Assembly: GCA_017311315.1 (NCBI GenBank)
Contig: CM029612.1
Span: forward strand, 25,673,572 to 25,737,571
Length of the DNA stretch: 64,000 bases
Source of the DNA: Dendrocalamus latiflorus
Taxonomy: Eukaryota; Streptophyta; Magnoliopsida; Poales; Poaceae
Reading direction: 5' to 3'
Part shown: piece by piece, positions 33,552-42,320 of the stretch
Layout of the letters: every line of letters begins with the position of its first letter
How positions within the stretch are numbered: the stretch's first letter is position 1
The notes under the pieces: generated by a model
What the model saw: only the letters and a program-made list of their open reading frames with translations
What the model was told of the DNA's origin: nothing
Databases searched by the model: none
Position numbers and translations under genes: made by a program

Positions 33552-34018
33552 TCACGACCTCCTCGTTGCCCCTCTCGCGTTGATCTGTTGGCGGAGGTCA
33601 TTGTTCTCCTCAGTGAGAGTCTCGATTCGGTCCTCCAACTCCAATATTCGATCACATAATGTATCCACATAACGGACAATATACCGTTCGTGAGGAGGGT
33701 CGATCCAGCGGGAGAAGTCGCATTTCGCCATCTGCGGGAAATAACGATAAACATGGAGGGTCCATAAGCAATAACAAAAATTGTACTATAAGTAATTCGT
33801 ACCCCGGAGCGTGGGCAGCGGAAGAAACATCGCCCGCCATCGAACGGGCCATCCAGGACCTGCACGACCGCGTAATCATTATGACTGCATTTCGGCCACG
33901 CCGGTTGAGCACGCCGGCTTGATATCAAGCGGTACTGTGGACCGAAGATCTCCCTCCTTTCAAACGGAAGGTCTTCCTTCGGTGACCCAAATCCGAATGG
34001 CCCCTCGGGTTCCGACAT
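33552..34018 (-). CDS. GRF-type zinc-finger protein with C-terminal coiled coil (MULE cargo)
   Basis: Two minus-strand exons, 34018-33803 and 33731-33552, joined by a 71-nt GT/AG intron in phase 0, give 131 residues. The start at 34018 begins MSEPEGPFGFGSPKEDLP. The finger reads KCSHNDYAVVQVLDGPFDGG, then RCFFRCPRSG, then across the splice MAKCDFSRWIDPP, the pattern of zf-GRF (PF06839) with the first C-x2-C weakened to C-x-H. A Leu/Glu-rich coiled coil follows (RILELEDRIETLTEENNDLR). GRF fingers bind single-stranded DNA in DNA-repair enzymes; small GRF plus coiled-coil proteins are common in grass genomes and their role is not known. A TATA box (34105-34112, minus) lies 87 nt upstream and a 31-bp repeat array behind it. 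The frame is intact. Confidence 0.72.
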
Positions 34019-34104
34019 GGTATGTTTCACCACGAAAGACAAGGTACTTCTTTGTTCGATTTACAGGGTTCTCTGCGTACAATATCATGGGACCCCAACC
34101 GTGG

Positions 34105-34112
34105 TATTTATA
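34105..34112 (-). promoter_or_regulatory. TATA box of the first minus-strand GRF gene
   Basis: TATAAATA on the minus strand, 87 nt before the start codon at 34018 and directly in front of the 31-bp repeat array. Confidence 0.6.
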
Positions 34113-34129
34113 CCAAACGAGAGAGATTA

Positions 34130-34420
34130 CTGCAGTGACCAAAAATGAAAAAGACGATAGCTTTCTGCAGTGAGATGACAAAAGATGCCAGCTTTGCGCA
34201 GTGACATGACAAAACGGGGCAGCTTTGCTCAGTGACATGACCAAAGAGGCCAGCTTTGCGCAGTAACATGACAAAACGGGGCAGCTTTGCTCAGTGACAT
34301 GACCAAAGATGCCAGCTTTGCGGAATTAAATGACAAACGAGGCCAGCTTTGCGCAGTGACAAGACAGCACAGGGTCAGCTTTGCTCAGAGAGATGACAAC
34401 ACAGGGCAGCTTTTCCCGTG
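34130..34420 (-). repeat. 31-bp tandem repeat array 1
   Basis: About eight to nine imperfect units built on gtgacatgacaaaacggggc followed by agctttgctca, period 31 bp. The array begins about 20 bp upstream of the TATA box of the minus-strand GRF gene at 33552-34018. One further unit is stranded at about 34908-34940 beyond the SPT5-like segment. Confidence 0.88.
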
Positions 34421-34499
34421 TCATTAATTACCACCACCTCCCAAGACACGGTAAATTTTCAAGCTTTATTACTTGGTTTTTCATTTTTCTTACTTGTTT

Positions 34500-34905
34500 C
34501 CATTGCTACATTCTATGATTATATCTCTGCTATGTACGAAGAGAAAAGGAGAGCCTGCCACTTCGAGCTCCAAGAATAGAAAAGGAGAGCCTGCAGAGAA
34601 GGCCTGTGATCAGGAGAGCTCAGAGAGATTTGTTTTTGTTGAAGCTGAGAAGGCCTGTGATGTTACAGTGGAAAGTTATGACATGCGTGAAACCCTGCGG
34701 TGCCTATTGCCTATTTTCATTCTGCTATCATTTGTTTCTGACCAGGCTTTGACACTGTTTCCATAATCTCATTGATCCTATTGAAATGAGGCGTGATCGT
34801 CAGACTGGTGATGTTTTTGAAGTGCTTGATGGTTTGATGTTCAAAGATGGTTTCCTGTATAAAAGGGTTGCTCTTAGTTCTTTGATTTACTAGGGCATAC
34901 AACCA
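34500..34905 (+). pseudogene. Captured fragment resembling transcription elongation factor SPT5
   Basis: Near 34770-34890 one frame reads LIDPIEMRRDRQTGDVFEVL and then LMFKDGFLYKRVALSSLIY. This resembles the SPT5 (Spt4/Spt5, DSIF) segment that contains RFKDGFLYK-like sequence before the later KOW domains. The upstream part at 34540-34710 gives KACDQESSERFVFVEAEKAC, a repetitive acidic stretch of unknown origin. The segment is bracketed by 31-bp repeat units (34382-34410 and 34908-34940), as if inserted into the array. The SPT5 match is from memory and covers about 40 residues. Confidence 0.35.
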
Positions 34906-34959
34906 ACAGAGAGATGACAACACGGGGCAGCTTTTTCTGTGTTCGTACTGTACTGTGCT

Positions 34960-35178
34960 TATGAAATTATTTGAACTACAATTAAGGCTTCATTCCACTA
35001 TGACAAGTATGCACGCATGTGGGCACTGTACCTCACAGCACGCATTACACATACATACATTAACTCTCCAGCGGGAGAAGACACGATAACAACAAACACA
35101 AGAAACACAAGAAAGAAAATAGCTTGGCGACAACATAGCATAAAACATTACCAACATACACGAGGAGAACCTCCAGCA
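34960..35178. repeat. Second copy of the internal MULE duplication
   Basis: This matches about 33080-33240 (tatgacaagtatgcacgcat, then the ctctccagcgggaga block) with a short extra insertion of aacacaagaaag repeats. It lies downstream of the second GRF gene just as the first copy lies downstream of the first. Confidence 0.7.
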
Positions 35179-35584
35179 CTACAACTTGAGGATAACAATA
35201 AACACAAGAAAGAAAATAGCACATAACATTAAATTTATCTTCCACTCCAGTCTATCGAAACAATGCCGCATCCCGACGGGGTCGCAACCCCCTACGACAA
35301 CTCTCTCCTGGCGAACAATGTCAGTCCTAGTGCCCATTTCATCCTCCCACACCCAGAATCGGCAACCACCGGGGGCTTCCTGCGATTCAATGAGAAGAAG
35401 ATTTTTAAACATGCCACCACGATTTGAATGAACCCGAAACAATCTTACTCACCGAGTGAGAGGGGCACTTGTAGTAGTGCCGCCCAGGATTCGAGGCCGT
35501 CTGTGAGGTCTTACGTCTAACAATCGTGTTGCATTTCGGGCAAATCACCGTGGGTGTATGCGAAGAGCTGCTGAGCTGACTCAT
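35179..35584 (-). CDS. GRF-type zinc-finger protein with C-terminal membrane segment (MULE cargo)
   Basis: Two minus-strand exons, 35584-35453 and 35379-35179, meet in phase 0 across a 73-nt GT/AG intron and encode 110 residues. The finger is canonical zf-GRF: ICPKCNTIVRRKTSQTASNP, GRHYYKCPSHS, then GGCRFWVWEDEM after the splice. The protein ends in a hydrophobic stretch, INLMLCAIFFLVFIVILKL, a likely C-terminal membrane anchor. GRF plus tail-anchor proteins are widespread in grasses and uncharacterised. A TATA box lies at 35658-35666 (minus), 74 nt upstream, followed by an 18-unit 31-bp array. The frame is intact. With its 3' flank and promoter array it looks like a tandem duplicate unit of the GRF gene at 33552-34018, though the C-termini differ. 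Confidence 0.78.
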
Positions 35585-35657
35585 TGCCTAGTCAGGGGGA
35601 GTTAGCACGGACTAGGTGAGTGATTACAATGCAAGGGACTATGTGAGGAATGACTCC

Positions 35658-35666
35658 CTTTTATAG
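35658..35666 (-). promoter_or_regulatory. TATA box of the second minus-strand GRF gene
   Basis: CTATAAAAG on the minus strand, 74 nt before the start codon at 35584, between the gene and repeat array 2. Confidence 0.65.
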
Positions 35667-35715
35667 GCTGTGGGGGGCAGGCTCAGTCACACAGAGCACG
35701 GAATAAGACGACGTC

Positions 35716-36275
35716 ACGCAATGACATGACAAAACGGGGCCAGCTTTGCGCTGAGATGTGACAAAAGAGGGCAGCTTTGCTCAGTGACATGACAATAGAG
35801 TGCAACTTTGCGCAGGGACATGACAAAATGGGCCAGCTTTACTCAGTAAGATGACAAAAGATGCCAGCTTTGCGCAGTGACATGACAAAATCGGGCAGCT
35901 TTGCTCAGTGACATGACAAAAGACTGCACCTTTGCGCAATTACATGACAAAACGGGGCAGCTTTGCTCAGTGACATGATAAAAGAGGCCAGCTTTGCCCA
36001 GTGACATGACAAAAGAGTGCAGCTTTGCACAGGGACACGACGAAACGGGGCAGCTTTGCTCAGTGAGATGATAAAAGATGCCAGCTTTGCTAGTGACATG
36101 ACGAAACGGGGCATCTTTGCTCAGTGAGATGACAAAAGATGCCAGCTTTGGGCAGTGACATTACTAAAGAGGGCAGCTGTGCTCAGTGACATGACAAAAA
36201 AAGGTCAGCTTTGCTCAGTGAGATAACAAAACAGGGCAGCTTTGCTCAGAGACATGACAAAACGGGGCCTTTTTG
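35716..36275. repeat. 31-bp tandem repeat array 2 in a divergent promoter
   Basis: About 18 imperfect copies of the same 31-bp unit as 34130-34420 (gtgacatgacaaaacggggc plus agctttgctca). The array fills the space between the TATA box of the minus-strand GRF gene (35658) and that of the plus-strand zinc-finger gene (36363), so it could drive both. Confidence 0.9.
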
Positions 36276-36362
36276 CAGTGATATCGCAGCACTCCCATCT
36301 TTACTCACTGCTACGACCACGCGGACTAGCTTTACATGTAGGAGTAGAGATAAAACAGACCC

Positions 36363-36369
36363 TATAAAT
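36363..36369 (+). promoter_or_regulatory. TATA box of the plus-strand zinc-finger gene
   Basis: TATAAAT at 36363-36369, 78 nt before ATG 36447 and about 90 bp after the end of repeat array 2. Confidence 0.6.
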
Positions 36370-36446
36370 TGGTGTGCATTCCATTTCCCAGCGAACATCG
36401 CACATCCAAACCCCATACTACACCGCGCTTCCCTCACCCCACCAGG

Positions 36447-37267
36447 ATGGACAAAGGCAAGAAGAAGCAATGGGACAAGATGGTGAAGGATTGGGAGGAG
36501 ACCCGTGACATAGCACGGTCAGCTGCCGCCTGCGATGCCGCCCGCGATGAGAAAATAAGGGCTATACAGGCCCGGGTAGAACAAGCCCATCGTGCTACGA
36601 TGAAAGGTCCCCCCCAAAGAGCGCCCACGTAGCAACAACCCCATCCCAGACGTCCCCACCGAGCGTTCGCCACAACTACCACCTGAGGGGGAGACACCTC
36701 CCCTTTGTTGGTGCGGGGACGTGTGCAAGTTTTTCAAGTCTAAGGACCGCATCAGCCTAGGTATGCGTTACTGGGGTTGCGCAAACTACTCCAGTGACTA
36801 CCCCAACCGCCGTTTTGACACCGCAACCTATCGGCAGCCGGTAACGACCACATGCACCATTTTCCCCTACCTTTTCTCCTTCACAGCACGCACTAACAAT
36901 ATCTCCCAGGTATTTACAGTCTCCGGAGGCCCTGTGTGGCTACCACAAATGGATCGATCTTGAGATCCACCCTGCGGACCAATGGACCATCGACTTCGAG
37001 GAGTGGAATGTCACACGGGACAAGGAGTTGCTGGAGGAGGAGCGCCGCAAGCACGAGCACACCCTGCGTATACAGCGCGAGACGCAAGCTCATCTTGAAG
37101 CGTGCACGCGTAGGGAGCGGGAGGCTCGCGAGAGGGAGCGCGAGAGAAAGAGGGAAATTGCGGCTAAGGCAAAAGAGGCCGCGGAGGAGTTCAACGCCGA
37201 GCGGGCAAGGAAGGGAAAAGTGGCCCCGGTCCACACAGTAGGTCGTACGAGCAGTTGGGTGGGTTAG
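36447..37267 (+). pseudogene. GRF-like zinc-finger protein with long coiled coil (MULE cargo), one frameshift
   Basis: The frame starts MDKGKKKQWDKMVKDWEE. A run of seven C near 36609-36615 shifts it to an early TAG at 36630-36632; with six, the frame would continue to a donor at 36841. Exon 2 starts at 36920 after tatttacag and ends with TAG at 37265-37267, meeting exon 1 in phase 0, about 246 residues in all. The finger reads PLCWCGDVCKFFKSKD, MRYWGCANYSSDYP, then ALCGYHKWIDLE: a GRF-like arrangement with C-x-C at the start. A highly charged coiled coil follows (EEERRKHEHTLRIQRETQAH, then ARERERERKREIAAKAKEA). Function is unknown. The C-run change could be a sequencing error or a true mutation. 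Confidence 0.65.
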
Positions 37268-37889
37268 TCGCATATCATGCTATATGTTATGCATGTAATA
37301 AAAATCTACGCGGCATGATACTCCCAACTGTATTATGAAGTTTAATATCTCGTTTTTTCGCATTCCATGATTCACGTAGCACCTTATTTAACAATATTAA
37401 CATACCGGTCCTCACCGTACACGAATTCTCACTAACCTTCAAAATATCACTTACCACTTTATGTATCGACCGTTCTACGGTCAATCGTTCCTAAAAAAAC
37501 TTACCAAAATTTTTTATGCATCTACAATTTACAATGAACATAAACTTTTATTACAACTTTATCTGATTTTGACCCAGTTTATAACTACAAAATTGCCAAA
37601 ACTTAAAACAATCACGGAGATTGCAAACCCTAACAACAGACCAAACCCTAAAATTCACTTACTATTGCATGTATCGGTATTTCTACGCTCAATCGTTCCT
37701 AAAAAATTTTAGCAAAATTTTTTATGGATCTACAACTTACAATGAACATAAACTTTTATTACAACTTTATCAGATTCTTTCCCAGATTACAACTACAGAA
37801 TTGCCAAAACTAACAAAAACCACGGAAATTTCAAACCCTAACACCATCCCAAACTCTAACGCTCGATCTACAGTGTGAAGTCGCGCTCG
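37268..37889. repeat. AT-rich subterminal region with a 218-bp duplication
   Basis: The block around tcaatcgttcctaaaaaa and the following caatgaacataaacttttat occurs twice, near 37459-37676 and 37677-37895, about 218 bp apart. No gene was recognised. It lies just inside the right TIR. Confidence 0.7.
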
Positions 37890-38222
37890 GGGAATCAGAC
37901 GCGCGGTCGGGACGGCAGACGCGCGGGTCCTGCGGTCAAAAAAGGAGACGTGTGCTCGGGGCTCGGGTCGTGCGGTCGGCGAATGAAACGCGCGCTCGGG
38001 CGAATGGGTCGTGCGCTCGGCGCGGTGGGCAGGCGGGTCGTGCGGTCTGGTACCGTACGATCCGTGAACAGTGCGATCGTGCGGTACCAGACCGCACGAC
38101 CGGGACACGTGGCGGCACACGGAGGACGCGCGGATGGGAGGGGTCCAGAAACGGAAATTTTTTGGTTTGGAGGTCAAAAACGGAATTTTGAGTGTTTAGG
38201 GGTATATATGTGTCCAAAATTC
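37890..38222 (-). repeat. MULE right terminal inverted repeat
   Basis: This is the reverse complement of the left TIR with some divergence; the best match is the outer 190 bp. It keeps the nested palindrome (38036-38101, gtcgtgcggtctggtaccgt and its mirrored partner). It ends GTGTCCAAAATTC before the gtatcttga target duplication. Confidence 0.85.
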
Positions 38223-38555
38223 GTATCTTGAAGGGGTGCACGAGTAGAAGAGACAGCGTTACGGACGTCCAATATAATAATTTCGGGTCCCAACCTGGTG
38301 CGGTCCAACACTCGCGGCCCTGCTTTCCATGGGCCGTTGTCCCATTTAAGCCCTGCTTCCAACACATGTGCTCTCTATGACAGGTGGTCTCCACGTACCT
38401 GGCATCTTACTTAGGGTTTTGAGGCGGCGGCTCCGTTCCGTCTCCTCCCCTGCTGCTTCTTCAAAACTGGACGCGTCGCCGCGTCTCTCCTTCAGATCAC
38501 CTCCATGAGCCGATCGGGGCAGCCTCCGGATCTCAAGAAGTAAGCAGCATGCGTC

Positions 38556-38597
38556 TCCCTCCTCCTCCTCCTCCTCCTCCTCCTCCTCCTCCTCCTC
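38556..38597 (+). repeat. (CTC)n microsatellite
   Basis: About 13 CTC units lie in intron 1 of the SmG duplicate, expanded relative to the short CT-rich stretch at 3164-3181 in the intact gene. Confidence 0.9.
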
Positions 38598-39059
38598 AGA
38601 GTAGATCTCGATTTCTTTATTTACGTGCGCGCGGCGCGGTTTCTCTTTTCGATTGCTCGGGTTTGAGAAATACTGATTTGGGTTTGTCTTTTTTTTTGGC
38701 GTATCGCAGGTATATGGACAAGAAGCTCCAGAGTAAGTGAAATTCTCTTGGCTAGTGTAGTTCCTTTAGTCTGGCGACTTTCTTGTTTGTATGCATCTTC
38801 AATCCCAAAAGATGGAATATGGTGGAAGCAGTAGTTAGGGCGGCATACAAGTGTCTGCGTATGATGTTTAGTTGCCAACTACGCTTTGGTTCTTCTCAAA
38901 GCAATAGCTCAGATTTTGTTTACATGGTGCATTCACTCAATAGTATTATTTGAGAAATTTGGACTATTTTCCGTGGTTAACTGGTATTTTCATTTCTTAT
39001 GTAGCATGTAGACTGAAATAAGTACTGCTGTATTTGCACTACTCGCGAATATGTCATTG

Positions 39060-39273
39060 GCTTATGGCTGAAAATTTTGAATTTTGGAATATTCGCGAGA
39101 GGCAGGACGTAGAGAAAAATAGTTGTATGCGATTTTGGTCGGTATAGCTGAACTCAGTACAGTTTGTACTACAATCTACCTGTAGACCCCGTCTTAAAAA
39201 ATGCACTGTTTAAAAGCTAGTTACTGTAGTATAAGCTAAAAGCTATGAGCCACAAGTGCTACTGAACGCAGCC
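39060..39273 (+). mobile_element. Small dispersed MITE-like repeat, copy C
   Basis: The segment starts near ggcttatggctgaaaatttt and ends near ataagctaaaagctatgagc, short inverted ends related to each other. It aligns with copies A, D and E. It is absent from the equivalent intron of the intact SmG gene, so it arrived after the duplication or was lost from the first copy. Confidence 0.55.
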
Positions 39274-39776
39274 ATGTATCCATGTGGCATTGTTTTTGCA
39301 TGTGTTCTCTTAAATCTACTGTTCTGTTACTCGTGATTGTGCTGATTGCTGTGACTACTCCATTGACTTGTGTTTTCATGTTTGTCACGTAATTAACTGT
39401 GATTTTGGTGGCTCGCCTACATGATGATGATATCCAAAAGGCTATGGATTAATTTCCAAGTGAGGCTTTATGTCATAGTTACTCTGATAGGCTGCCATAT
39501 CAACCTTTTGAATTTTTTGGCTTTGGAAATCAGCTCATCTTTTTTGGAGAGCACAATAGCTGTTTTACAGACAGGAGTCCATACCAGCTACTTCGTTAGT
39601 TTTTTTGCACGGAAACCTGGTTTGGACATCACATTGTGTTGTCTGAATGGTGTTATCTTCTCCAGCTTTGTTTCCTGGCCAGGAAAAAACACAGAGACTG
39701 GTTCGAACTTGGCCAAGTATTGAGAGGTTTTATGTTTTTTTGGAAACTTTTGTTGTTAAGTATGTTGGAGTTTTGC

Positions 39777-40088
39777 GAGAAAATTGGTTTTTTGCCATCC
39801 GAAACATTGGGCTTCGCAGTTTTGCCATTCCAAACATTGGTTTCGCAAATATACCATCCGAAACATGTGCTTCTTGATTTCTTTGCCATTTCTGACTTTT
39901 CTGTCCCTAGAGCTTGCTATTTAGAGTTTTCTGACTTTGCCATTTAGAGTTTGCTGTAGGGATAGAAAAGTCAGAAATGGCAAAGAAATCAAGAAGCACA
40001 TGTTTCGGATGGCATATTTGCGAAATCAAGTTTGGGATGGCAAAACTGCGAAGCCCAATATTTCGGATGGCAAAAATCCAATTTTTTC
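39777..40088. mobile_element. Fold-back MULE-type MITE, 312 bp
   Basis: The element is almost entirely one inverted repeat with arms of roughly 140-150 bp: gagaaaattgg...ttgccatccgaaa at the left is mirrored by tttcggatggc...ccaattttttc at the right. It is flanked by a perfect 9-bp duplication gagttttgc (39768-39776 and 40089-40097). The intact SmG intron holds a single gagttttgc at 4309-4317, the empty site. The 9-bp duplication and long TIRs indicate a Mutator-type MITE. Confidence 0.92.
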
Positions 40089-40097
40089 GAGTTTTGC

Positions 40098-40430
40098 ATA
40101 ATGACAAATGTGATGATCACTTGTTACTAATAAAGTGCTTTATGCCCACTGCCCACTTTGAGTTTAGTACTGTAATACTGGTTTGCACATCACATTGTGT
40201 TGTCTGAATGGTGTTATCTTCTCCAGCTTGGTTTCCTGGCCAGGAAAAAACACAGAGACTGGTTCGAACTTGGCCAAGTATTGAGAAATTATTTTCTTTT
40301 TGAACTTATGTTGTTAAGTATGTTGGTGTTTTGCATAATGACAAATGTGATGATCACTTGTTACTAATAAAATGCTGTGTCCCCACAGCCCACTTTGAGT
40401 TTAGTACTGTAATACTGGCTAATACAATGT
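40098..40430 (+). repeat. Tandem duplication within intron 2 of the SmG duplicate
   Basis: A block including cacattgtgttgtctgaatg through cataatgacaaatgtgatga occurs once in the intact gene (about 4166-4340) but more than once here, at 39625-39735 with 40098-40140, and again at 40183-40380. The spacing of the taataaa-containing copies is about 240 bp. Confidence 0.75.
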
Positions 40431-41122
40431 ATTTGAACTTTGTAACTGATTGTTAGACGTTAATGTCTTGTGCACTGCATTGTAGGTGCCTGCATAAATG
40501 TTTACGAAACTTCCTTCTAGCTTATGGCTTTAAGCTATCATGTTAGTGTGGTCCTCTGATATTTTAGTATGTCAAAATTTCCACATTCAGAACCTCAATT
40601 CCCTCAGGGCAATGTGATTATAAGGAAAAGCACTCCCTGCACATTTGGACAAGGATCTTAACCAGTTTAACGTAGCACTCACTGTATGATATTTCAAGGG
40701 ATTTTTTGGGTAAAAATGGCCTGCTGTAGAGTAAGCATTGTATCCATTAGATCTAATAATACTTAAGTGCAATCGTGAGCCCTGTAAATGCTGTGTCCTT
40801 AGACAATAACAGCCTAAATTTATAGCTGAAATGCTCCATGGTGTTATTATATATGTGGTGTGCGCTGCACTTCAAGCGAATTCTGTTTTACCATTTTATT
40901 GTTTTTTGCTTATTGATCTCGCTGAGATGATTATGGTCCAATTTAAAATTTTCCTTTGATAGACATCTTTAGTGGACTGTTTATTAACTGTTTGGACTCT
41001 TTTTTCCAGTCAAGCTGAATGCAAACCGTTTTATTATTGGAACACTCCAGGGATTTGATCAATTCATGAACCTGGTGGTGGACAACACAGTGGAGGTCAA
41101 TGGAAATGAAAAGACTGATATT

Positions 41123-41260
41123 TATTTTTGAATGGTTTTTGTCAAATATAAAGGAAATTCGTAACCATTTGTAATCACATGCATGTGCATAGTCTGGTGG
41201 TAAGGTCTCTACCCTTGAGCAGCAGGTCTTGGGTTGAACCTTGGGAACTGCATTTTTTTC
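41123..41260 (+). mobile_element. tRNA-derived SINE-like sequence at the duplication break
   Basis: Where SmG homology stops, the sequence shows an A-box-like tagtctggtggtaagg (about 41189-41204) and a B-box-like gggttgaacc (about 41231-41240), spaced as in a tRNA-derived Pol III promoter. A T-run follows. Ends and target duplication are not resolved. Confidence 0.35.
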
Positions 41261-41890
41261 ATCTTTTCGTTTGAACTTCAAAAGATTGAAGTTACGATTT
41301 GAAAATTTTGGCCCAATTTAGCCAAAATTTTCTGAAAATCGGAAATATTAGACCCCGGTAAAATTTTAAAACCATTTTGAAAACCCTGCACACGATAAAA
41401 CTGAACAATCTCGCCTGCTCTGACTGCTACTGATTGAGTAAACAACTAGCTATGCAGCGCGACTAATGTATCTGTGCTCACCGTCCATCTTGCTTGAGCA
41501 ACTCGGCGTAGCGGCTTTGCTACGTTGTGCCCCTTGGCTCGCAGATTTTGTTAATCAATCTTGTGAAAAATGTGCTTTTGTTAGCTTTTTTAGCGATATG
41601 AACTTTTAAGTTATTGTTCATTTTGTGATAATCCCTTTTTTCTTTTCCAAATGACATTATTGACTTTCTATGGCCTAATACCATGTTCTTTTCTAAAGTC
41701 AATTATGCATTGATGAAATAAAATGAAATTATTCAGGAGGGGAACCACCTCCCATTGTTTGCAGGTTAGTATTAATATAATTTAATAAAGAGGAATTTTT
41801 TATATACCATTGAGTGATGCTCGAATTCTTCATTTGCCACCAAAAAATGTTGCTTCCTTCAATGCCGTTCATTTTCAAAACATTGCGCTT
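41261..41890. other. AT-rich intergenic stretch
   Basis: No gene, repeat pair or structural signal was recognised. Confidence 0.4.
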
Positions 41891-41904
41891 ATATGTCACT
41901 CCCG

Positions 41905-42320
41905 TCAACTAAATTGGTATTAGAGCCTATGCGATTATCAGAGTGCAGGTGAGAATCGAGTCGTTGAAAAAATCGTCTCTAGGTGAATCAGAGTGCTTTC
42001 GAGGCCTCTGCGTGTGCCGCTTTGTCCAACTGGTCGTGTCGACCGAGCCAAAAGAAAGCTTCACCTGACTATGCCCTCTTCGTTCCTCGATCCAAGTGCG
42101 GTTGGTCGTGCAAGGAAAAAACAACAGCAAGGCATGGTGCGACTTCGCGCAGTTTTTTCGAGGTGAAGACTCGGCGCACGGCACGAGAACACGAGTGCAA
42201 GCTGCACGTAAGAAGAAGCAAGAAGAGTAAGAGAATAGAGAAATTCAGAAATTCTCTTGTGTTCTCTCCGTTTATTTGCAATGTGTGAATTTTCTCCTGG
42301 GGCATATCCAACAATGTTAG
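41905..42320 (+). mobile_element. Remnant of a Copia-type element near its primer-binding site
   Basis: At 41911-41926 aaattggtattagagc closely matches the initiator-tRNA primer-binding site of Copia elements. A further piece near 42250-42317 (ttctctccgtttatttgc ... ccaaca) looks like the end of an LTR. No Gag or Pol coding was recognised between them. Confidence 0.35.

Larger units (their letters stand above)
25318..38222 (+). mobile_element. 12.9-kb Mutator-like element with long TIRs and cargo genes
   Basis: The ends GAATTTGGACACAT (left) and the complement of ...GTGTCCAAAATTC (right) head inverted repeats of roughly 230-330 bp. They are flanked by 9-bp duplications gtaccttga (25309-25317) and gtatcttga (38223-38231), one mismatch apart. 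A 9-bp duplication, long TIRs and a MURA-type transposase define a MULE. Inside are MURA, a plant-mobile-domain gene, three GRF-type zinc-finger genes, an SPT5-like fragment, two 31-bp repeat arrays and a later 562-bp hAT insertion. Without the hAT insertion the element would be about 12.3 kb. All coding parts except possibly the two minus-strand GRF genes carry lesions, so it is probably immobile unless helped in trans. Confidence 0.9.
38505..41122 (+). pseudogene. Truncated duplicate of the SmG gene
   Basis: The region from about 38223 repeats the first SmG locus from about 2816, including promoter motifs, exon 1 (38505-38539), exon 2 (38710-38732) and most of exon 3 (41010-41122), with intact splice sites. 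In exon 3 NRVVIGTLRG has become NRFIIGTLQG. Homology stops at GAKTDI-equivalent codons near 41122, where foreign sequence supplies a TGA a few codons later; exon 4 with the Sm2 motif is missing. A product would have about 61 residues and could not form an Sm fold. Introns are retained, so this is a DNA-level duplication. Intron 2 gained a fold-back MITE, a tandem duplication and a dispersed repeat. Confidence 0.9.

Noticed and set aside
34130..36275. 31-bp direct repeats considered as a CRISPR-like array
   Set aside because: The units are head-to-tail with no unique spacers between them, diverge gradually, and lie in a plant transposon next to TATA boxes.
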